Source of the DNA: an uncultured Jannaschia sp.
Lineage (GTDB): Bacteria; Pseudomonadota; Alphaproteobacteria; Rhodobacterales; Rhodobacteraceae
Assembly (NCBI RefSeq): GCF_947494055.1
Contig: NZ_CANLTR010000005.1
Span: 186,001 to 250,000, forward strand
Direction: 5' to 3'
Length of the DNA stretch: 64,000 bases
Shown: piece after piece, positions 44,200 through 55,129 of the stretch
Numbering within the stretch: the stretch's first letter is position 1
How the letters are laid out: each line of letters starts with the position of its first letter
Notes under the pieces: model-generated
What the model was told of the DNA's origin: nothing
The model's database searches: none
The model's input: the letters and a program-made list of their open reading frames with translations, nothing else
Position numbers and translations under genes: made by a program

Positions 44200-45123
44200 A
44201 TGATCCCCTTCATCCTCCGACGTCTGCTGGTCGCGATCCCGGTCCTCGTGCTGCTGGTCGTCCTGACCTTCGTGCTGATGTACGCCGCCCCCGGCAGCCC
44301 CTTCGCCTCCGACCGCGGCATCCCGCCGGCCGTCCTGGCCAATCTGGAGCGCGAATACGGGCTCGACCGGCCGTTCCTCGCGCAGATCGGCACCTATATC
44401 TGGAACATCGTCAGCGATTTCGATTTCGGCCCCTCCTTCATCTACCGCGACCAGGACGTGAACGACCTGATCTCGCAGGGCTTCCCGGTGACGCTGACCT
44501 ACGGGTTCTGGGCCTTCATGCTGGCCGTCCTCGTGGGCGGCACGCTCGGGATCGTCGCGGCGATCCGGCAGAACACCTGGCTCGACTATCTCGCCGTGGG
44601 CGTGTCGATCGGCGCGCAGGTCCTGCCGAACTTCGTGCTGGCGCCGATCCTCGTGCTGATCTTCACGCTCTGGCTCGGCTGGCTGCCCGGCGGCGGATGG
44701 CAGGGCGGCCAGTGGCAATTCGTCATCATGCCGGTGATCGCGCTGGGCACCAGCTTCATGGCCTCCATCGCCCGGATCGCGCGCGCCTCGATGCTGGAGG
44801 TGCTGTCGTCGAACTTCATCCGCACCGCCCGCGCCAAGGGCCTGCCCGGGCGGCGGATCATCCTGCGGCACGCGCTCAAGCCCGCGCTCCTGCCGGTGAT
44901 CTCCTATCTCGGACCGGCCTTCGTCGGCATGATCACCGGGTCGGTGGTCATCGACATCTACTTCTCCACCGGCGGGATCGGGCAGTTCTTCGTGGCCTCC
45001 GCGCTCAACCGCGACTACGGCGTGATGATGGGGATCACCGTCCTGCTCGGCGCCCTCACCATCCTGTTCAACCTGCTGGTCGACATCGCCTATGCGTGGA
45101 TCGACCCGAAGATCCGGTACTGA
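44200..45123 (+). CDS. oppB: Oligopeptide ABC transporter permease
   Basis: A 307-residue inner-membrane permease with six helices. Start [35 protein letters not shown] and the EAA loop in [40 protein letters not shown] are the OppB/DppB signatures. The stop overlaps the oppC start (TGATG). There is no strong Shine-Dalgarno sequence: the hairpin just upstream may matter for translation. It forms the channel with OppC. Confidence 0.92.
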   Translation: MIPFILRRLLVAIPVLVLLVVLTFVLMYAAPGSPFASDRGIPPAVLANLEREYGLDRPFLAQIGTYIWNIVSDFDFGPSFIYRDQDVNDLISQGFPVTLTYGFWAFMLAVLVGGTLGIVAAIRQNTWLDYLAVGVSIGAQVLPNFVLAPILVLIFTLWLGWLPGGGWQGGQWQFVIMPVIALGTSFMASIARIARASMLEVLSSNFIRTARAKGLPGRRIILRHALKPALLPVISYLGPAFVGMITGSVVIDIYFSTGGIGQFFVASALNRDYGVMMGITVLLGALTILFNLLVDIAYAWIDPKIRY

Positions 45124-46037
45124 TGCGCACCGCCACCCTCACAGATGCGAGCGCGCTCGCCACCGCGCCGAAGGGGCGCAGCCTCTTGGCCGATGCGCGC
45201 CGCCGGTTCTTCCGCAACCGCGCCGCCGTGGGCGGGGTGGTCGTGCTCGCCCTCATCGCCGCCTTCGCGCTCGTGGGTCCGTGGATCGCGCCGTGGGACT
45301 ACGAGGAGATCGACTGGGCCGTCCTCGGCTCGGTGGAGACGATGGGCCGGCCCTCGCTCGAGACCGGGCACTGGTTCGGCACCGACCAGCTCGGCCGCGA
45401 CCTCTTCGCGCGCACGGTGCAGGGCACGCAGATCTCGCTGATGGTCGGCATCGTCGGCGCGCTGATCGCGGTCGTGGTCGGCACGCTCTACGGCGCGGTG
45501 GCGGGCTATTTCGGCGGTCGGGTCGACGGGGCGATGATGCGCGTCGTCGACGTGCTGATGTCGATCCCCTACATGTTCGTCCTGATCCTGCTCCTCGTCG
45601 TGTTCGGCCGCTCGATCCTGATGCTCTTCGTCGGCATCGGGCTGATCTCCTGGCTCGACATGGCGCGGATCGCGCGGGGGCAGACGCTGGCGCTGCGCGG
45701 CAAGGAGTTCGTGGAGGCCGCCATCGCCACCGGCGTGCATCCCTTCCGCATCATCCTGCGCCACATCGTGCCGAACCTTCTAGGCGTCATCATCGTCTAT
45801 GCGACGCTGCTCGTGCCCTCGATGATCATCTACGAGAGCTTCATCTCCTTTCTCGGCCTCGGCGTGCAGGAGCCGCTGACGTCCTGGGGCGCGCTCATCA
45901 ACGACGGCGCGGCGGAGATGCGCAACGGCACCTCGTGGCAGCTCCTCTTCCCGCTGGGCTTCTTCGTGGCCGGCCTCTTCGCCTTCTTCTTCATCGGCGA
46001 CGGGCTGCGCGACGCGCTCGACCCGAAGGACCGTTGA
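45123..46037 (+). CDS. oppC: Oligopeptide ABC transporter permease
   Basis: A 304-residue permease. The amino-terminal cytoplasmic part is followed by [39 protein letters not shown], the OppC extracytoplasmic segment [25 protein letters not shown], and the EAA loop [42 protein letters not shown]. It starts by overlap with the oppB stop and ends by overlap with oppD. Partner of OppB. Confidence 0.93.
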   Translation: MRTATLTDASALATAPKGRSLLADARRRFFRNRAAVGGVVVLALIAAFALVGPWIAPWDYEEIDWAVLGSVETMGRPSLETGHWFGTDQLGRDLFARTVQGTQISLMVGIVGALIAVVVGTLYGAVAGYFGGRVDGAMMRVVDVLMSIPYMFVLILLLVVFGRSILMLFVGIGLISWLDMARIARGQTLALRGKEFVEAAIATGVHPFRIILRHIVPNLLGVIIVYATLLVPSMIIYESFISFLGLGVQEPLTSWGALINDGAAEMRNGTSWQLLFPLGFFVAGLFAFFFIGDGLRDALDPKDR

Positions 46038-47026
46038 TGTCGATGCCCGGAGACAAGACCGCCGCGTTGCTTGACGTGACCGACCTGCACGTCGCCTTCG
46101 ACACGCCGGACGGGACGGTGAATGCGGTGAACGGCATTTCGTTCGGCCTGCGGAGCGGCGAGACGCTGGCCATCGTCGGCGAGAGCGGGTCCGGCAAGAC
46201 GCAGCTCGCCTTCGCGATCCTCGGGCTTCTGGCGCGGAACGGCCGAGCGGAAGGGTCCGTCCGGCTGGAGGGGGCGGAGATCCTCGGCCTGCCCGAGCGT
46301 CGGCTCAACGAGATGCGGGCCGAACGGATGGCGATGATCTTCCAGGACCCGATGACCTCGCTGAATCCCTACCTGCGCGTCGGCACGCAGATGGCGGAGG
46401 TGCTGACCCTGCATCGCGGCCTGTCGAAGCGCGCCGCGCTCGCGGAGAGCGCCCGGATGCTGGAGGCGGTCCGCATCCCCGACGCGGAGGGGCGGCTGCG
46501 GATGTATCCGCACGAGTTCTCCGGCGGCATGCGGCAGCGGATCATGATCGCGATGGCGCTGCTCTGCCGCCCCGCCCTGCTGATCGCGGACGAACCGACG
46601 ACGGCGCTCGACGTGACGGTGCAGGCGCAGATCATGGATCTGCTCGCCGACATCCGCGCGGAGTTCGGCACCGCCATTATCCTCATCACCCACGATCTTG
46701 GCGTCGTGGCCGGGGCCTGCGAGCGGATCATGGTGATGTACGGGGGGCGGGTGATGGAATCCGGTCCGACCGACGCGGTCTTCGCCGACCCCTCGCACCC
46801 TTACACGGCAGGGCTTCTGGCCGCGGTGCCACGCCTCGACGTGCCGCAGGACGCGCTCGAGACGATCCCGGGCGACCCGCCGGACCTGTCGAACCTGCCC
46901 GAGGGTTGCCCGTTCCAGGCGCGATGCCCGCTGGTACACGACAAATGCGTGCGAATGCCGCCGCTCGCGCCCCACGGGGCGGGCCGGCTCCGCGCCTGCT
47001 GGGCCGATCCGGAGGAGGTGTCGTGA
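46037..47026 (+). CDS. oppD: Oligopeptide ABC transporter ATPase
   Basis: A 329-residue ABC ATPase. Walker A is GESGSGKT, signature EFSGGMRQR, Walker [15 protein letters not shown], and the switch His in ITHDLG. The carboxy-terminal [15 protein letters not shown] has the Cys cluster (possible 4Fe-4S) usual for OppD/DppD. MFQDP-type Q-loop is [16 protein letters not shown]. It overlaps oppC at the start and oppF at the end (GTGA). Confidence 0.95.
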   Translation: MSMPGDKTAALLDVTDLHVAFDTPDGTVNAVNGISFGLRSGETLAIVGESGSGKTQLAFAILGLLARNGRAEGSVRLEGAEILGLPERRLNEMRAERMAMIFQDPMTSLNPYLRVGTQMAEVLTLHRGLSKRAALAESARMLEAVRIPDAEGRLRMYPHEFSGGMRQRIMIAMALLCRPALLIADEPTTALDVTVQAQIMDLLADIRAEFGTAIILITHDLGVVAGACERIMVMYGGRVMESGPTDAVFADPSHPYTAGLLAAVPRLDVPQDALETIPGDPPDLSNLPEGCPFQARCPLVHDKCVRMPPLAPHGAGRLRACWADPEEVS

Positions 47027-48018
47027 GCGCGCCGCTCCTCGCCGTCGAAGGGCTCGACGTGACCTTCCCGGTCATGCCGCGCGGCGCGTGGCCGTGGACC
47101 AGGCCCGCGGGCCTGCAGGCCGTGTCGAAGGCCGACCTGACCTTGGAGCGGGGCGAAACGCTGGGCCTCGTGGGCGAGAGCGGGTCGGGCAAGTCCACGC
47201 TCGCCCGCGCCGTGATCGGCACCGTGCCGGCGACGGACGGACGGGTGATGTGGAAGGGCCGCGATATCACCGCGCTCGGACCCGCCAGCCGCCGCAAGCT
47301 CGGGCGCGAGGTGCAGATGGTGTTCCAGGACCCGCTCGCCGCGCTGAACCCGCGCATGAACGTGGGCCAGATCGTGGCCGAGCCGCTTGCCACGCATACC
47401 GACCTGTCCGCGAAGGAACGGCGGACCCGCGTGAGCGAGATGATGGAGCGCGTCGGCCTGCTGCCGAACCTCGTGAACCGTTACCCGCACGAGTTCTCCG
47501 GCGGCCAGTGCCAGCGGATCGGCATCGCCCGCGCGCTCGTCACCGAGCCGGAACTCCTGATCTGCGACGAGCCGGTCAGCGCGCTCGACGTCAGCGTGCA
47601 GGCGCAGGTCGTGAACCTCTTGGCCGGACTGCAGCGGGACATGGGCCTGTCGATGCTGTTCATCGCCCATGACCTGAGCGTGGTGCGGCACATCTCGACC
47701 CGGATCGCGGTCATGTATCTCGGCCGCATCGTGGAGACGGCCCCGGCCGAGGCGCTCGTCACAGATCCACGTCACCCCTACACCAAGGCGCTCATCGCCT
47801 CCGTCCCGATCCCCGACCCGGTCCGCGAACGCGCGCGGTCGCGGCCGGTGCTCGAAGGCGAACTGCCGTCGCCGCTGAACCCGCCCTCCGGCTGCGTCTT
47901 CCGCACCCGCTGTCCGATCGCGCGGCCCGACTGCGCCGAGGCGCGACCCCCGCTGGTGCAGGAGGTGCCGGGCCACCGTGTCGCCTGTCCGTATCACGAC
48001 CGGGGCGGGCCGGTCTGA
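47023..48018 (+). CDS. oppF: Oligopeptide ABC transporter ATPase
   Basis: A 331-residue ABC ATPase, second of the pair. Walker A is [10 protein letters not shown]-loop [18 protein letters not shown], signature [10 protein letters not shown], Walker [15 protein letters not shown], and IAHDLS. The carboxy-terminal [14 protein letters not shown] is the Cys cluster of OppF. GTG start at 47023 has a strong GGAGGAGG ribosome binding site. It is the last gene; a GC-rich hairpin lies just after it. Confidence 0.95.
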   Translation: MSAPLLAVEGLDVTFPVMPRGAWPWTRPAGLQAVSKADLTLERGETLGLVGESGSGKSTLARAVIGTVPATDGRVMWKGRDITALGPASRRKLGREVQMVFQDPLAALNPRMNVGQIVAEPLATHTDLSAKERRTRVSEMMERVGLLPNLVNRYPHEFSGGQCQRIGIARALVTEPELLICDEPVSALDVSVQAQVVNLLAGLQRDMGLSMLFIAHDLSVVRHISTRIAVMYLGRIVETAPAEALVTDPRHPYTKALIASVPIPDPVRERARSRPVLEGELPSPLNPPSGCVFRTRCPIARPDCAEARPPLVQEVPGHRVACPYHDRGGPV

Positions 48019-48051
48019 CGGCAGGCGGCGGCTCCCGGATTGCTCCGACGT

Positions 48052-48067
48052 GCGGCCCTCGGGCCGC
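48052..48067. terminator. Candidate bidirectional terminator hairpin after oppF
   Basis: GCGGCCC-TC-GGGCCGC is a perfect 7-bp inverted repeat in the 51-bp gap between the convergent oppF and the flavin oxidoreductase genes. The minimal loop suggests a tetraloop of CTCG. No T-tract is present on either strand, so termination is likely but not certain. Confidence 0.4.
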
Positions 48068-48069
48068 CG

Positions 48070-49068
48070 TCAGGCCGCTTCGGCCGTCGCCAGATCGCCC
48101 AGCACCTCGGCGGCGATCTCGAAGGAGCGCAAGCGCGCCGCGTGGTCGTGGATCTGCCCGGTCAGGATCAACTCGTCGGGGGCGTAGCGCCGGATCATCG
48201 CGTCGAGCTGGCTCCGCACCGTTTCCGGCGAACCCACCGCCGAGACGCGCAGCGCGTGATCCACGGCGCGGGTCATGTCCGGGCCGATCTCCGCCGCGAT
48301 GTCGTCCACCGGCGCGGGCAGCTTGCCCGGCTGACCGGTGCGGAGCCGCGCGAAGGCCTGCTGCATCGACGTGCGCAGGCGGCGTCCCTCGGCATCGGTA
48401 TCGGCGGCGAAGACGTTGGCGGCGAGCATGAAATGCGGCCGGTCGAGCTGCGCGGAGGGCTGGAACCGCTCGCGATAGATCGCCACGGCCTGCTCCAGCG
48501 CGTCGGGCGCGAAATGCGAGGCGAAGGCGTAGGGCAGGCCCAGATGCGCGGCGAGCTGCGCGCCGTAGAGGCTGGAGCCGAGGATCCAGATCGGGACCTG
48601 CGTTCCCTCGCCGGGATGGGCGCGAACCGGGGCGCCGGGCTGCGGCTCACCGAAATAGCCGATCAGCTCGACCACGTCCTCGGGGAACCGGTCCGCCTCG
48701 AGACCGCGCCGCAGCGCGCGGGCCACGGCGAGGTCGCCGCCGGGCGCGCGGCCGAGGCCGAGGTCGATGCGGCCGGGATGGATCGTCGCGAGCGTGCCGA
48801 ACTGCTCCGCGATGGCGAGCGGCGCGTGGTTCGGTAGCATGATGCCGCCCGCGCCGACCCGGATGGTCGACGTGGCGTCGGCGATATGGCCGATCAGCAC
48901 CGACGTCGCGGCCGAGGCGATGCCGGGCATGTTGTGGTGCTCGGCAAGCCAGTAGCGGCCATAGCCCCAGCGCTCGGCGTGACGCGCCAGGTCGACGCTG
49001 TTGGCGATCGCGGTGCCGGCATCGGCCCCCTCGGGCACCGGCGCGAGGTCGAGAACGGAATAACGCAT
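48070..49068 (-). CDS. LLM-class flavin-dependent oxidoreductase
   Basis: A 332-residue luciferase-like monooxygenase of the MsnO8/YhbW type. [93 protein letters not shown] is a textbook amino-terminal half, with [16 protein letters not shown] following. The substrate is unknown; the family includes many without known function. It is single, convergent with oppF and divergent from glgC. Not linked to the glycogen genes by evidence. Confidence 0.9.
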   Translation of the reverse strand: MRYSVLDLAPVPEGADAGTAIANSVDLARHAERWGYGRYWLAEHHNMPGIASAATSVLIGHIADATSTIRVGAGGIMLPNHAPLAIAEQFGTLATIHPGRIDLGLGRAPGGDLAVARALRRGLEADRFPEDVVELIGYFGEPQPGAPVRAHPGEGTQVPIWILGSSLYGAQLAAHLGLPYAFASHFAPDALEQAVAIYRERFQPSAQLDRPHFMLAANVFAADTDAEGRRLRTSMQQAFARLRTGQPGKLPAPVDDIAAEIGPDMTRAVDHALRVSAVGSPETVRSQLDAMIRRYAPDELILTGQIHDHAARLRSFEIAAEVLGDLATAEAA

Positions 49069-49262
49069 GTCCGATGCTCCTTTGAACGTTGTTCCTGAAT
49101 CTCTGCCTCCCGACCCTCGGTTTCAACCGCTTCTCCGGTGCGGCAGGGCACAGGCCCGAAGTGTCCCCTGCGCATGTCACATCGCACCTAGACGCGGCGG
49201 GCTTCCCTGCGCCAAGCTGAACCCGGAAGCGGGCCACGGCCCGACAAGGGGGGAGAGACGAG

Positions 49263-50522
49263 ATGGGACCATCCCAGAGATTGACGGCGCGCACGATGGC
49301 GTTCGTCCTGGCCGGCGGACGGGGGAGCCGCCTGAAGGAGCTGACCGACATCCGCGCCAAGCCGGCGGTGCATTTCGGCGGCAAGGCCCGGATCGTGGAT
49401 TTCGCGCTGTCCAACGCGCTCAATTCCGGCATCCGCAAGATGGCCATCGCGACGCAGTACAAGGCGCACAGCCTGATCCGTCATTGCCAGCGCGGCTGGA
49501 ACTTCTTCCGGGCGGAGCGCAACGAGTATCTCGACATCCTGCCCGCGTCGCAACGGGTGGACGAGGTGCACTGGTACCAGGGCACGGCCGACGCGGTGTT
49601 CCAGAACACCGACATCGTCGACAGCTACGACGTCGACTACGTCGTGGTGCTGGCCGGCGACCACATCTACAAGATGGATTACGAGGTCATGCTGCGCCAG
49701 CACGTCGAGAGCGGCGCGGACGTGACCGTGGGCTGCCTGACCGTGCCACGGCACGAGGCTTCGGCCTTCGGGGTCATGGCGATCGACGAGACCGACCGGG
49801 TGACGAGCTTCCTCGAGAAGCCCGCCGACCCGCCGGGCACGCCGGACGACCCGGACATCACGCTGGCCTCGATGGGCATCTACGTGTTCCGCTGGGATTT
49901 TCTGCGCGATCTCCTGCGGAAGGATGCCGACGATCCCGAGAGCAAGCACGATTTCGGCGGCGACCTGATCCCCTACATCGTGAAGAACGGCAAGGCGATG
50001 GCGCACCGCTTCACCGAGAGTTGCGTCAAGCACACGCCCGAGGCGCCGGCCTACTGGCGCGACGTGGGCACGGTCGACGCCTACTGGAAGGCGAACATCG
50101 ACCTGACGGACTTCAACCCCGATCTCGACCTGTGGGACAAGAACTGGCCCATCTGGACCTATTCGGAATCCGTCCCGCCCGCGAAGTTCATCCACGACGA
50201 GGAATGCCGTCGCGGCCTCGCCATATCCTCGATGGTCTCGGGCGGCTGCATCATTTCCGGGACGGAGGTGCGGGAATCGCTGCTGTTCACGCGGGTCCAC
50301 ACCAATTCCTACGCCACGCTGACCCGCGTCGTCGCGCTGCCCGACGTGGTGGTGGAGCGTTCGGCCCGGCTCACCAACTGCGTGGTCGATCGCGGCGTCG
50401 TCATTCCCGAGGGGCTCGTCGTTGGCGAGGACCCGGAGGAGGATAGCAAGTGGTTCCGCGTCACCGACACGGGCGTGACGCTGATCACGCAATCCATGCT
50501 GGACCGGCGCGCCGCCGGATGA
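49263..50522 (+). CDS. glgC: Glucose-1-phosphate adenylyltransferase
   Basis: A 419-residue enzyme making ADP-glucose, the first step of glycogen synthesis. Motifs: [84 protein letters not shown], and KSDFNPD-like carboxy half with the left-handed beta-helix. The upstream sequence GGGGGGAGAGACGAG gives a ribosome binding site. Its stop overlaps the glgA start (ATGA). Confidence 0.95.
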   Translation: MGPSQRLTARTMAFVLAGGRGSRLKELTDIRAKPAVHFGGKARIVDFALSNALNSGIRKMAIATQYKAHSLIRHCQRGWNFFRAERNEYLDILPASQRVDEVHWYQGTADAVFQNTDIVDSYDVDYVVVLAGDHIYKMDYEVMLRQHVESGADVTVGCLTVPRHEASAFGVMAIDETDRVTSFLEKPADPPGTPDDPDITLASMGIYVFRWDFLRDLLRKDADDPESKHDFGGDLIPYIVKNGKAMAHRFTESCVKHTPEAPAYWRDVGTVDAYWKANIDLTDFNPDLDLWDKNWPIWTYSESVPPAKFIHDEECRRGLAISSMVSGGCIISGTEVRESLLFTRVHTNSYATLTRVVALPDVVVERSARLTNCVVDRGVVIPEGLVVGEDPEEDSKWFRVTDTGVTLITQSMLDRRAAG

Positions 50523-51925
50523 CGGAGATCCTGTCCGTCGCATCCGAATGCGCCCCGCTGGTCAAGACCGGCGGGCTCGCCGACGTGGCCGGTGCCTTGC
50601 CCGGGGCGCTGCGCCCGCTCGACATCCGGATGCGGACCCTGCTGCCGGGCTATCCGCAGGTGATGGCCGAAACGCGGGAGGCCGCGGAGGTCTGGCGGTC
50701 GGACGACCTCTTCGGCGGCCCGGCGCGGGTGCTGGCGACGATGGCGGGCGTGCTCGACCTGCTCGTCCTCGACGCGCCGCACCTCTTCGACCGGCCGGGG
50801 CAGATCTATCTCGGCCCGGACGGCCGGGACTGGCTTGACAACCCGGAGCGTTTCGCTGGCCTCAGCCTCGCAGCGGCGGAAATCGCGGGGCGGGGGGCGG
50901 ATGGCTGGCGGCCCGACATCCTGCATTGCCACGACTGGCAGGCAGGGCTCGCCCCCGTCTACCTGCGCGACCGGTTCCCCGATGCGTCGGTGGGCATCGT
51001 CCAGACCATCCACAACGTCGCGTTCCAGGGCCTTGCGCCCGCGGACCGCCTCCATGCGCTGGGTCTGCCGCAATCCGGGATGCATCCGGACGGGTTCGAA
51101 TACTGGGGCCAGATCAGCGCGCTGAAGGCAGGTCTCGTCCGGGCCGACCGGATCACCACGGTCAGCCCGACCTACGCGGCGGAACTGCTGACGCCCGAGT
51201 TCGGGATGGGCCTCGACGGCGTTCTGCGGGCGCGGCGGGACCGGCTGTCGGGCATCCTGAACGGCGTCGACCTGTCGGATTGGGCGCCACCCTACCGCCT
51301 CGCCTCCGGCAAGGTGAAGTACAAGGCGCGCTTGCGTGCGGAGATGGGCCTTCCGGAGGCGGAGGGGCCGCTCTGCGTCGTCGTCTCCCGGCTGACGGAG
51401 CAGAAGGGGCTCGACCTCCTGCTGGAGGCGCTGCCCGCGCTGCTGGACGGCGGCGGTCAGCTCGCGCTGCTGGGCAGCGGCGCGGCGGATCTCGAACTGG
51501 CCTTCGAGCGGGCGGCCACGCATCCGAACGTCGCCGTGCGCCTGGGCTACGACGAGGCGCTGTCGCGGATGCTGATCGCCGGGGGCGACGCGATCCTCGT
51601 GCCCTCCCGGTTCGAGCCCTGTGGCCTGACCCAGCTCTACGGCCTGCTGCATGGCACGATCCCGGTCGTGACGCTGACCGGCGGGCTTGCCGACACGGTG
51701 ATCCCGGCCACGCCGGCCGGCCTGCGCGCGGGGGTCGCCACGGGGCTTCAGGTGCATCCGATCACCGCAGACGCGCTCGGCCGCGCGCTAACGCAGGTCT
51801 GCGCGCTTTACGCCCAGACGGAGGTCTGGCGCCGGATGCAGCGCAACGCGATGCGCCAGCCCGTCGGCTGGGACCGCTCGGCCGAGGAATACGCGGCGCT
51901 CTATCGCGCGATGTCGGAAGGGTGA
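50519..51925 (+). CDS. glgA: Glycogen synthase
   Basis: A 468-residue GT5 glycogen synthase using ADP-glucose. The start [31 protein letters not shown] has the KTGGL donor-binding motif, followed by [54 protein letters not shown] and [24 protein letters not shown]. It overlaps glgC by 4 bp. No branching, debranching or phosphorylase gene lies in the window, so the glycogen set here is only glgCA. Confidence 0.95.
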   Translation: MTEILSVASECAPLVKTGGLADVAGALPGALRPLDIRMRTLLPGYPQVMAETREAAEVWRSDDLFGGPARVLATMAGVLDLLVLDAPHLFDRPGQIYLGPDGRDWLDNPERFAGLSLAAAEIAGRGADGWRPDILHCHDWQAGLAPVYLRDRFPDASVGIVQTIHNVAFQGLAPADRLHALGLPQSGMHPDGFEYWGQISALKAGLVRADRITTVSPTYAAELLTPEFGMGLDGVLRARRDRLSGILNGVDLSDWAPPYRLASGKVKYKARLRAEMGLPEAEGPLCVVVSRLTEQKGLDLLLEALPALLDGGGQLALLGSGAADLELAFERAATHPNVAVRLGYDEALSRMLIAGGDAILVPSRFEPCGLTQLYGLLHGTIPVVTLTGGLADTVIPATPAGLRAGVATGLQVHPITADALGRALTQVCALYAQTEVWRRMQRNAMRQPVGWDRSAEEYAALYRAMSEG

Positions 51926-52027
51926 TCCGAGGAATCTGTAGCCATCGCAGCGCGATTTGCGGAAAGTGGCGGGGCAGTCCGTCGTCGCGCGTGCGGGGCG
52001 GACGGGGAGAAACAAGGGAGAGACGAC

Positions 52028-52978
52028 ATGATACGCACCATTCTGACTCAGGCCGCCGCGGCGATCCTCGCCACCGGCCTCGCCCATGCACAGGACTTCC
52101 CGGCGGGCAGCGTCGATTACATCATCCCGTTCGGGCCGGGGGGCGAATCCGACATCACGGCGCGGCTCCAGCAACCGTACTTCCAGGACCTCTACGGCGA
52201 GCAGATGGTCATCTCCTACCAGCCCGGCGGCGGCGGCGCGGTCGGCTGGGCGCAGCTCAACGGGATGGCCGAGGACGGCACCGTCATCATGGGGATCAAC
52301 CTGCCCCACATCATCGTCAAGCCAAAGCAGGGCAATGTCGGCTTCGAGACCGAGGATCTCGCCGCGGTCTACTGGTTCCACTACACGCCCGACGCGATCC
52401 TCGTGCGCGCCGATAGCGAGATCGAGACCCTCGACCAGTTGATCGAGCAGGCCAGGGCGAATCCCAGGCAGGTGATCTTCTCGGGTTCCGGCAAGGGCTC
52501 CGCCAACCATCTCGCGCAGCTTCAGTTCGACGAGATGGCCGATATCGAGACGACCTACGTGGCCTTCGACGGGACCGGATCGGCGGTGACCGCGTTGCTG
52601 GGCGGTCAGGTGACGGCGGAATGGGGCTATACCACCGTCGGCAGCGGTCAGGGCGACGAGGTACGGATGCTCGCCGTCGCGATGGAGGAGCGGCATCCGG
52701 CCTTCCCTGACGTGCCGACCTTCAAGGAGCAGGGCTACGATCTCGTCTCAGGGGCCTACCGGGGCATCGCGGTGCCGCAGGACGCGTCGGAAGAGGTCAA
52801 GCAACAGGTTTCGGACGCGATCGCGGCGATCAATGCCGATCCCGAGTTCCAGCAGAAGATGATCGACGGCGGGTTCGCGATGGCCGACGTGCCCTACGGC
52901 GAGGAGATGGACGCCTTCATGGCCGAGAAGGCGGAGGAATATCTGCCCGCCGCCCGCGAGGCCGGCATCATCGAGTGA
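52028..52978 (+). CDS. Tripartite tricarboxylate transporter binding protein (TctC type)
   Basis: A 316-residue exported protein of the TctC/Bug type with signal MIRTILTQAAAAILATGLAHA. Core motifs VDYIIPFGPGGESDITARLQQPYFQDLYGEQMVISYQPGGGGAVGW and PRQVIFSGSGKGSANHLAQLQF. The ATG has GGGAGAG upstream. It stands before a TctA gene and a hairpin, so these form one transporter. The solute is not clear; Bug proteins bind citrate, tartrate, nicotinate and others. Confidence 0.92.
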   Translation: MIRTILTQAAAAILATGLAHAQDFPAGSVDYIIPFGPGGESDITARLQQPYFQDLYGEQMVISYQPGGGGAVGWAQLNGMAEDGTVIMGINLPHIIVKPKQGNVGFETEDLAAVYWFHYTPDAILVRADSEIETLDQLIEQARANPRQVIFSGSGKGSANHLAQLQFDEMADIETTYVAFDGTGSAVTALLGGQVTAEWGYTTVGSGQGDEVRMLAVAMEERHPAFPDVPTFKEQGYDLVSGAYRGIAVPQDASEEVKQQVSDAIAAINADPEFQQKMIDGGFAMADVPYGEEMDAFMAEKAEEYLPAAREAGIIE

Positions 52979-52986
52979 CCGAAGGC

Positions 52987-53015
52987 CGGGACGTGTTCGA
53001 CACGCGCGCGTCCCG
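52987..53015 (+). promoter_or_regulatory. Intercistronic stem-loop between TctC and TctA genes
   Basis: CGGGAC-GTGT-TCG-ACAC then, after a 6-nt bulge, GTCCCG: a two-part stem of 4 and 6 bp. It is less regular than the other intercistronic hairpins of this window but falls at the same place, between the binding-protein stop and the permease start. The permease ribosome binding site CCGGAGG follows at 53037-53043. Confidence 0.6.
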
Positions 53016-53047
53016 CGCCGTCCGCTAGCTCAGAACCGGAGGAACCC

Positions 53048-55015
53048 GTGCTCGACTTCATGGCGAACGCGATCTCGCCGTTCAACCTGCTGCTCGCGCT
53101 GCTGGGCGTCGCCGCGGGGACGATCATCGGCTCCATCCCCGGCCTGACGGCCACGATGGCGGTCGCGGTCCTCGTGCCGCTGACCTTCACGATGTCGCCC
53201 GACAGCGCGCTCATCCTGATGGGCGCGATCTATACCGGGGCGATCTACGGTGGCGCCTACGCGGCGATCCTGCTCAACACGCCGGGCACGCCCTCAGCCA
53301 TCGCCACGACCTTCGACGGCTACCCGATGGCCAAGCGCGGTGACGGAGATCTCGCCGTCACGATCGCCTGCCTGAGCTCGGTGTTCGGCGGACTGGTGGG
53401 TGCGCTGGCGCTCCTGTTCCTCGCTCCGCCGCTGGCGCGGGCGGCGCTGGCCTTCGGGCCGGTCGAGTATTTCTGGCTTGCCGTGTTCGGCCTTTCGCTG
53501 ATCGCTGCAGTGTCGACGGGCGACTTCCTCAAGGGCGTGATCGGCGCCTGCTTCGGCCTCCTGATCGCCACGATCGGCGTGTCGGAGACCAGCGCGGAGG
53601 TGCGCTTCACCTTCGGCTCGCGCATGTTGCTCGGCGGGGTGGAGACGGTATCCGCACTCATCGGGCTCTACTGCATTCCCGTCCTCATCGACCTCGTCGC
53701 CACCCCCGACCGCCATCTCGACGAAGCGGGCGGGGGCATGCGCGGGTTCCGGCTCCTGGAGGCGGGGCGGGTGATGCTGCAGAACGGGGTGAACGTCCTG
53801 CGCTCCTCGGTCATCGGCACGATGGTCGGCGCGCTGCCCGGGGCGGGCGGCTCCATCGCCGGTCTGGTGGCCTATTCCGAGGCGCGGCGGAACGGGCGCG
53901 GCGTCGAGAAATACGGGGAGGGCAATCCCGGCGGTATCGTCGCCACCGAATCCGCCAACAACGCGACGGTAGGCGGCGGGTTCATCCCGACGCTGGTGCT
54001 GGGCATTCCGGGCACGCCGCCCGACGCGGTGATCCTCGGCGCGCTTCTGGTGCAGGGCGTGCGCACCGGCCCGACCCTGTTCCAGGGCAGCGCCGACATC
54101 GTCTATACCTTCATCTTCGGCCTGCTGCTCGCGACGGTCCTGATGCTGCCGGTCGGCCTGCTGATCGGCCGCTTCGCCTACGGGGCGATCCTGAAGGCAC
54201 CGAAGGCCGCGCTCGTGCCCGTCGTGGCCTTCATGACGGTGATCGGGACCTTCGCGATCCGCAACAACGTCTCCGACATCTACATCATGATCGTCCTCGG
54301 CGTCGTCGGATGGCTCGCCGCCAAGCGGGGCTTCGGCGCCTCGCCCATCGTGCTCGGCCTCATCCTCGGCAGCATTGCCGAGCAGGGCTTCGTGCAGAGC
54401 TGGACCATCGGAAGCGCCATCGGCGATCTCTGGGGTCAGTTCTTCGGCCGGCCGATCTCGCTCGTCATCATCGCATTGACAGTTCTGAGCTTTCTCTATC
54501 CGTTCTGGCCGCAGATCCGCCGGATTGCGGGGCGCAGCGACGACGCGACGCCCGCCGACATGGTCGACCGGCCGCGTGCCGGGGGTCGGATGGTGGCCTG
54601 GGACCTGCTGGGCTTCGCGGTCTTCGGTGCCGTGGCCGCCCTCGTCCTCGTGCAGAGTGCCGGGCTGAACCCCGAGGCAGCGGTGTTCCCGCGCACGATC
54701 GCCACGGTGATGGTCGTCGTGGTGGTGGCTTCCGTCGCCAAGCTCATGCTGACGCGGCACGTGACGGGCGAGCCGGTGCGGGGGTCCCTGATCCGCAGCG
54801 CGTCGGTCCCCGCGGCGATGCTGCTCGCGGCCGCCCTGATCCCGCTCGCGGGCTTCGCCCTCGCCGCGGCGCTTCTCGGAGCCGTCCTCACCGTCCCGGC
54901 GCAGCACGAGTCGTTCTCGCGACGGGGCTGGATCTTCCTCCTCGGAAGCGTTCTGGCGGTGGTCCTGGGCGTGGTCCTCCTCTTCGACCTCGGCCTGAAC
55001 GTGCCGCTTCCCTGA
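53048..55015 (+). CDS. Tripartite tricarboxylate transporter permease, TctA with TctB-like tail
   Basis: A 655-residue membrane protein. Residues 1-500 are TctA with twelve helices: LLGVAAGTIIGSIPGLTATMAVAVLVPLTF, GAIYTGAIYGGAYAAILLNTPGTPSAIATTFDGYPMAKRGDG, and SSVIGTMVGALPGAGGSIAGLVAYSEARR. After a hydrophilic linker (about 498-520), a second four-helix block (WDLLGFAVFGAVAALVLVQSAGLNPEAAVFPRTIATVMVVVVVASV, LLAAALIPLAGFALAAALLGAVL, GWIFLLGSVLAVVLGVVLLFDLGLNVPLP) has the TctB small-subunit pattern, so the two permease subunits are one polypeptide here. GTG 53048 follows GGAGG by 5 nt. Confidence 0.88.
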   Translation: MLDFMANAISPFNLLLALLGVAAGTIIGSIPGLTATMAVAVLVPLTFTMSPDSALILMGAIYTGAIYGGAYAAILLNTPGTPSAIATTFDGYPMAKRGDGDLAVTIACLSSVFGGLVGALALLFLAPPLARAALAFGPVEYFWLAVFGLSLIAAVSTGDFLKGVIGACFGLLIATIGVSETSAEVRFTFGSRMLLGGVETVSALIGLYCIPVLIDLVATPDRHLDEAGGGMRGFRLLEAGRVMLQNGVNVLRSSVIGTMVGALPGAGGSIAGLVAYSEARRNGRGVEKYGEGNPGGIVATESANNATVGGGFIPTLVLGIPGTPPDAVILGALLVQGVRTGPTLFQGSADIVYTFIFGLLLATVLMLPVGLLIGRFAYGAILKAPKAALVPVVAFMTVIGTFAIRNNVSDIYIMIVLGVVGWLAAKRGFGASPIVLGLILGSIAEQGFVQSWTIGSAIGDLWGQFFGRPISLVIIALTVLSFLYPFWPQIRRIAGRSDDATPADMVDRPRAGGRMVAWDLLGFAVFGAVAALVLVQSAGLNPEAAVFPRTIATVMVVVVVASVAKLMLTRHVTGEPVRGSLIRSASVPAAMLLAAALIPLAGFALAAALLGAVLTVPAQHESFSRRGWIFLLGSVLAVVLGVVLLFDLGLNVPLP

Positions 55016-55129
55016 CGACGTCACCCTAGACCAACGGACGAATTGCCGCAGCGTCGTCGTCGGGGCAGGCTGACCGGGACGCATTTTGCAGCGGGGCCAC
55101 GCACGGTCCCGATCAAGGGGGAGTCGGGA

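Noticed and set aside
42519-44393. Long antisense frame across oppA
   Set aside because: The forward frame has a signal peptide and full OppA homology; the reverse frame is a GC-skew artefact.
48070-49068. Linking the LLM flavin enzyme to the C1 or sulfur genes
   Set aside because: It is transcribed alone, and the subfamily has no assigned substrate, so no pathway can be claimed.
51944-51956. ATCGC-AGC-GCGAT hairpin after glgA as a terminator
   Set aside because: A 5-bp stem with a 3-nt loop and no T-run is too weak in sequence of this GC content.
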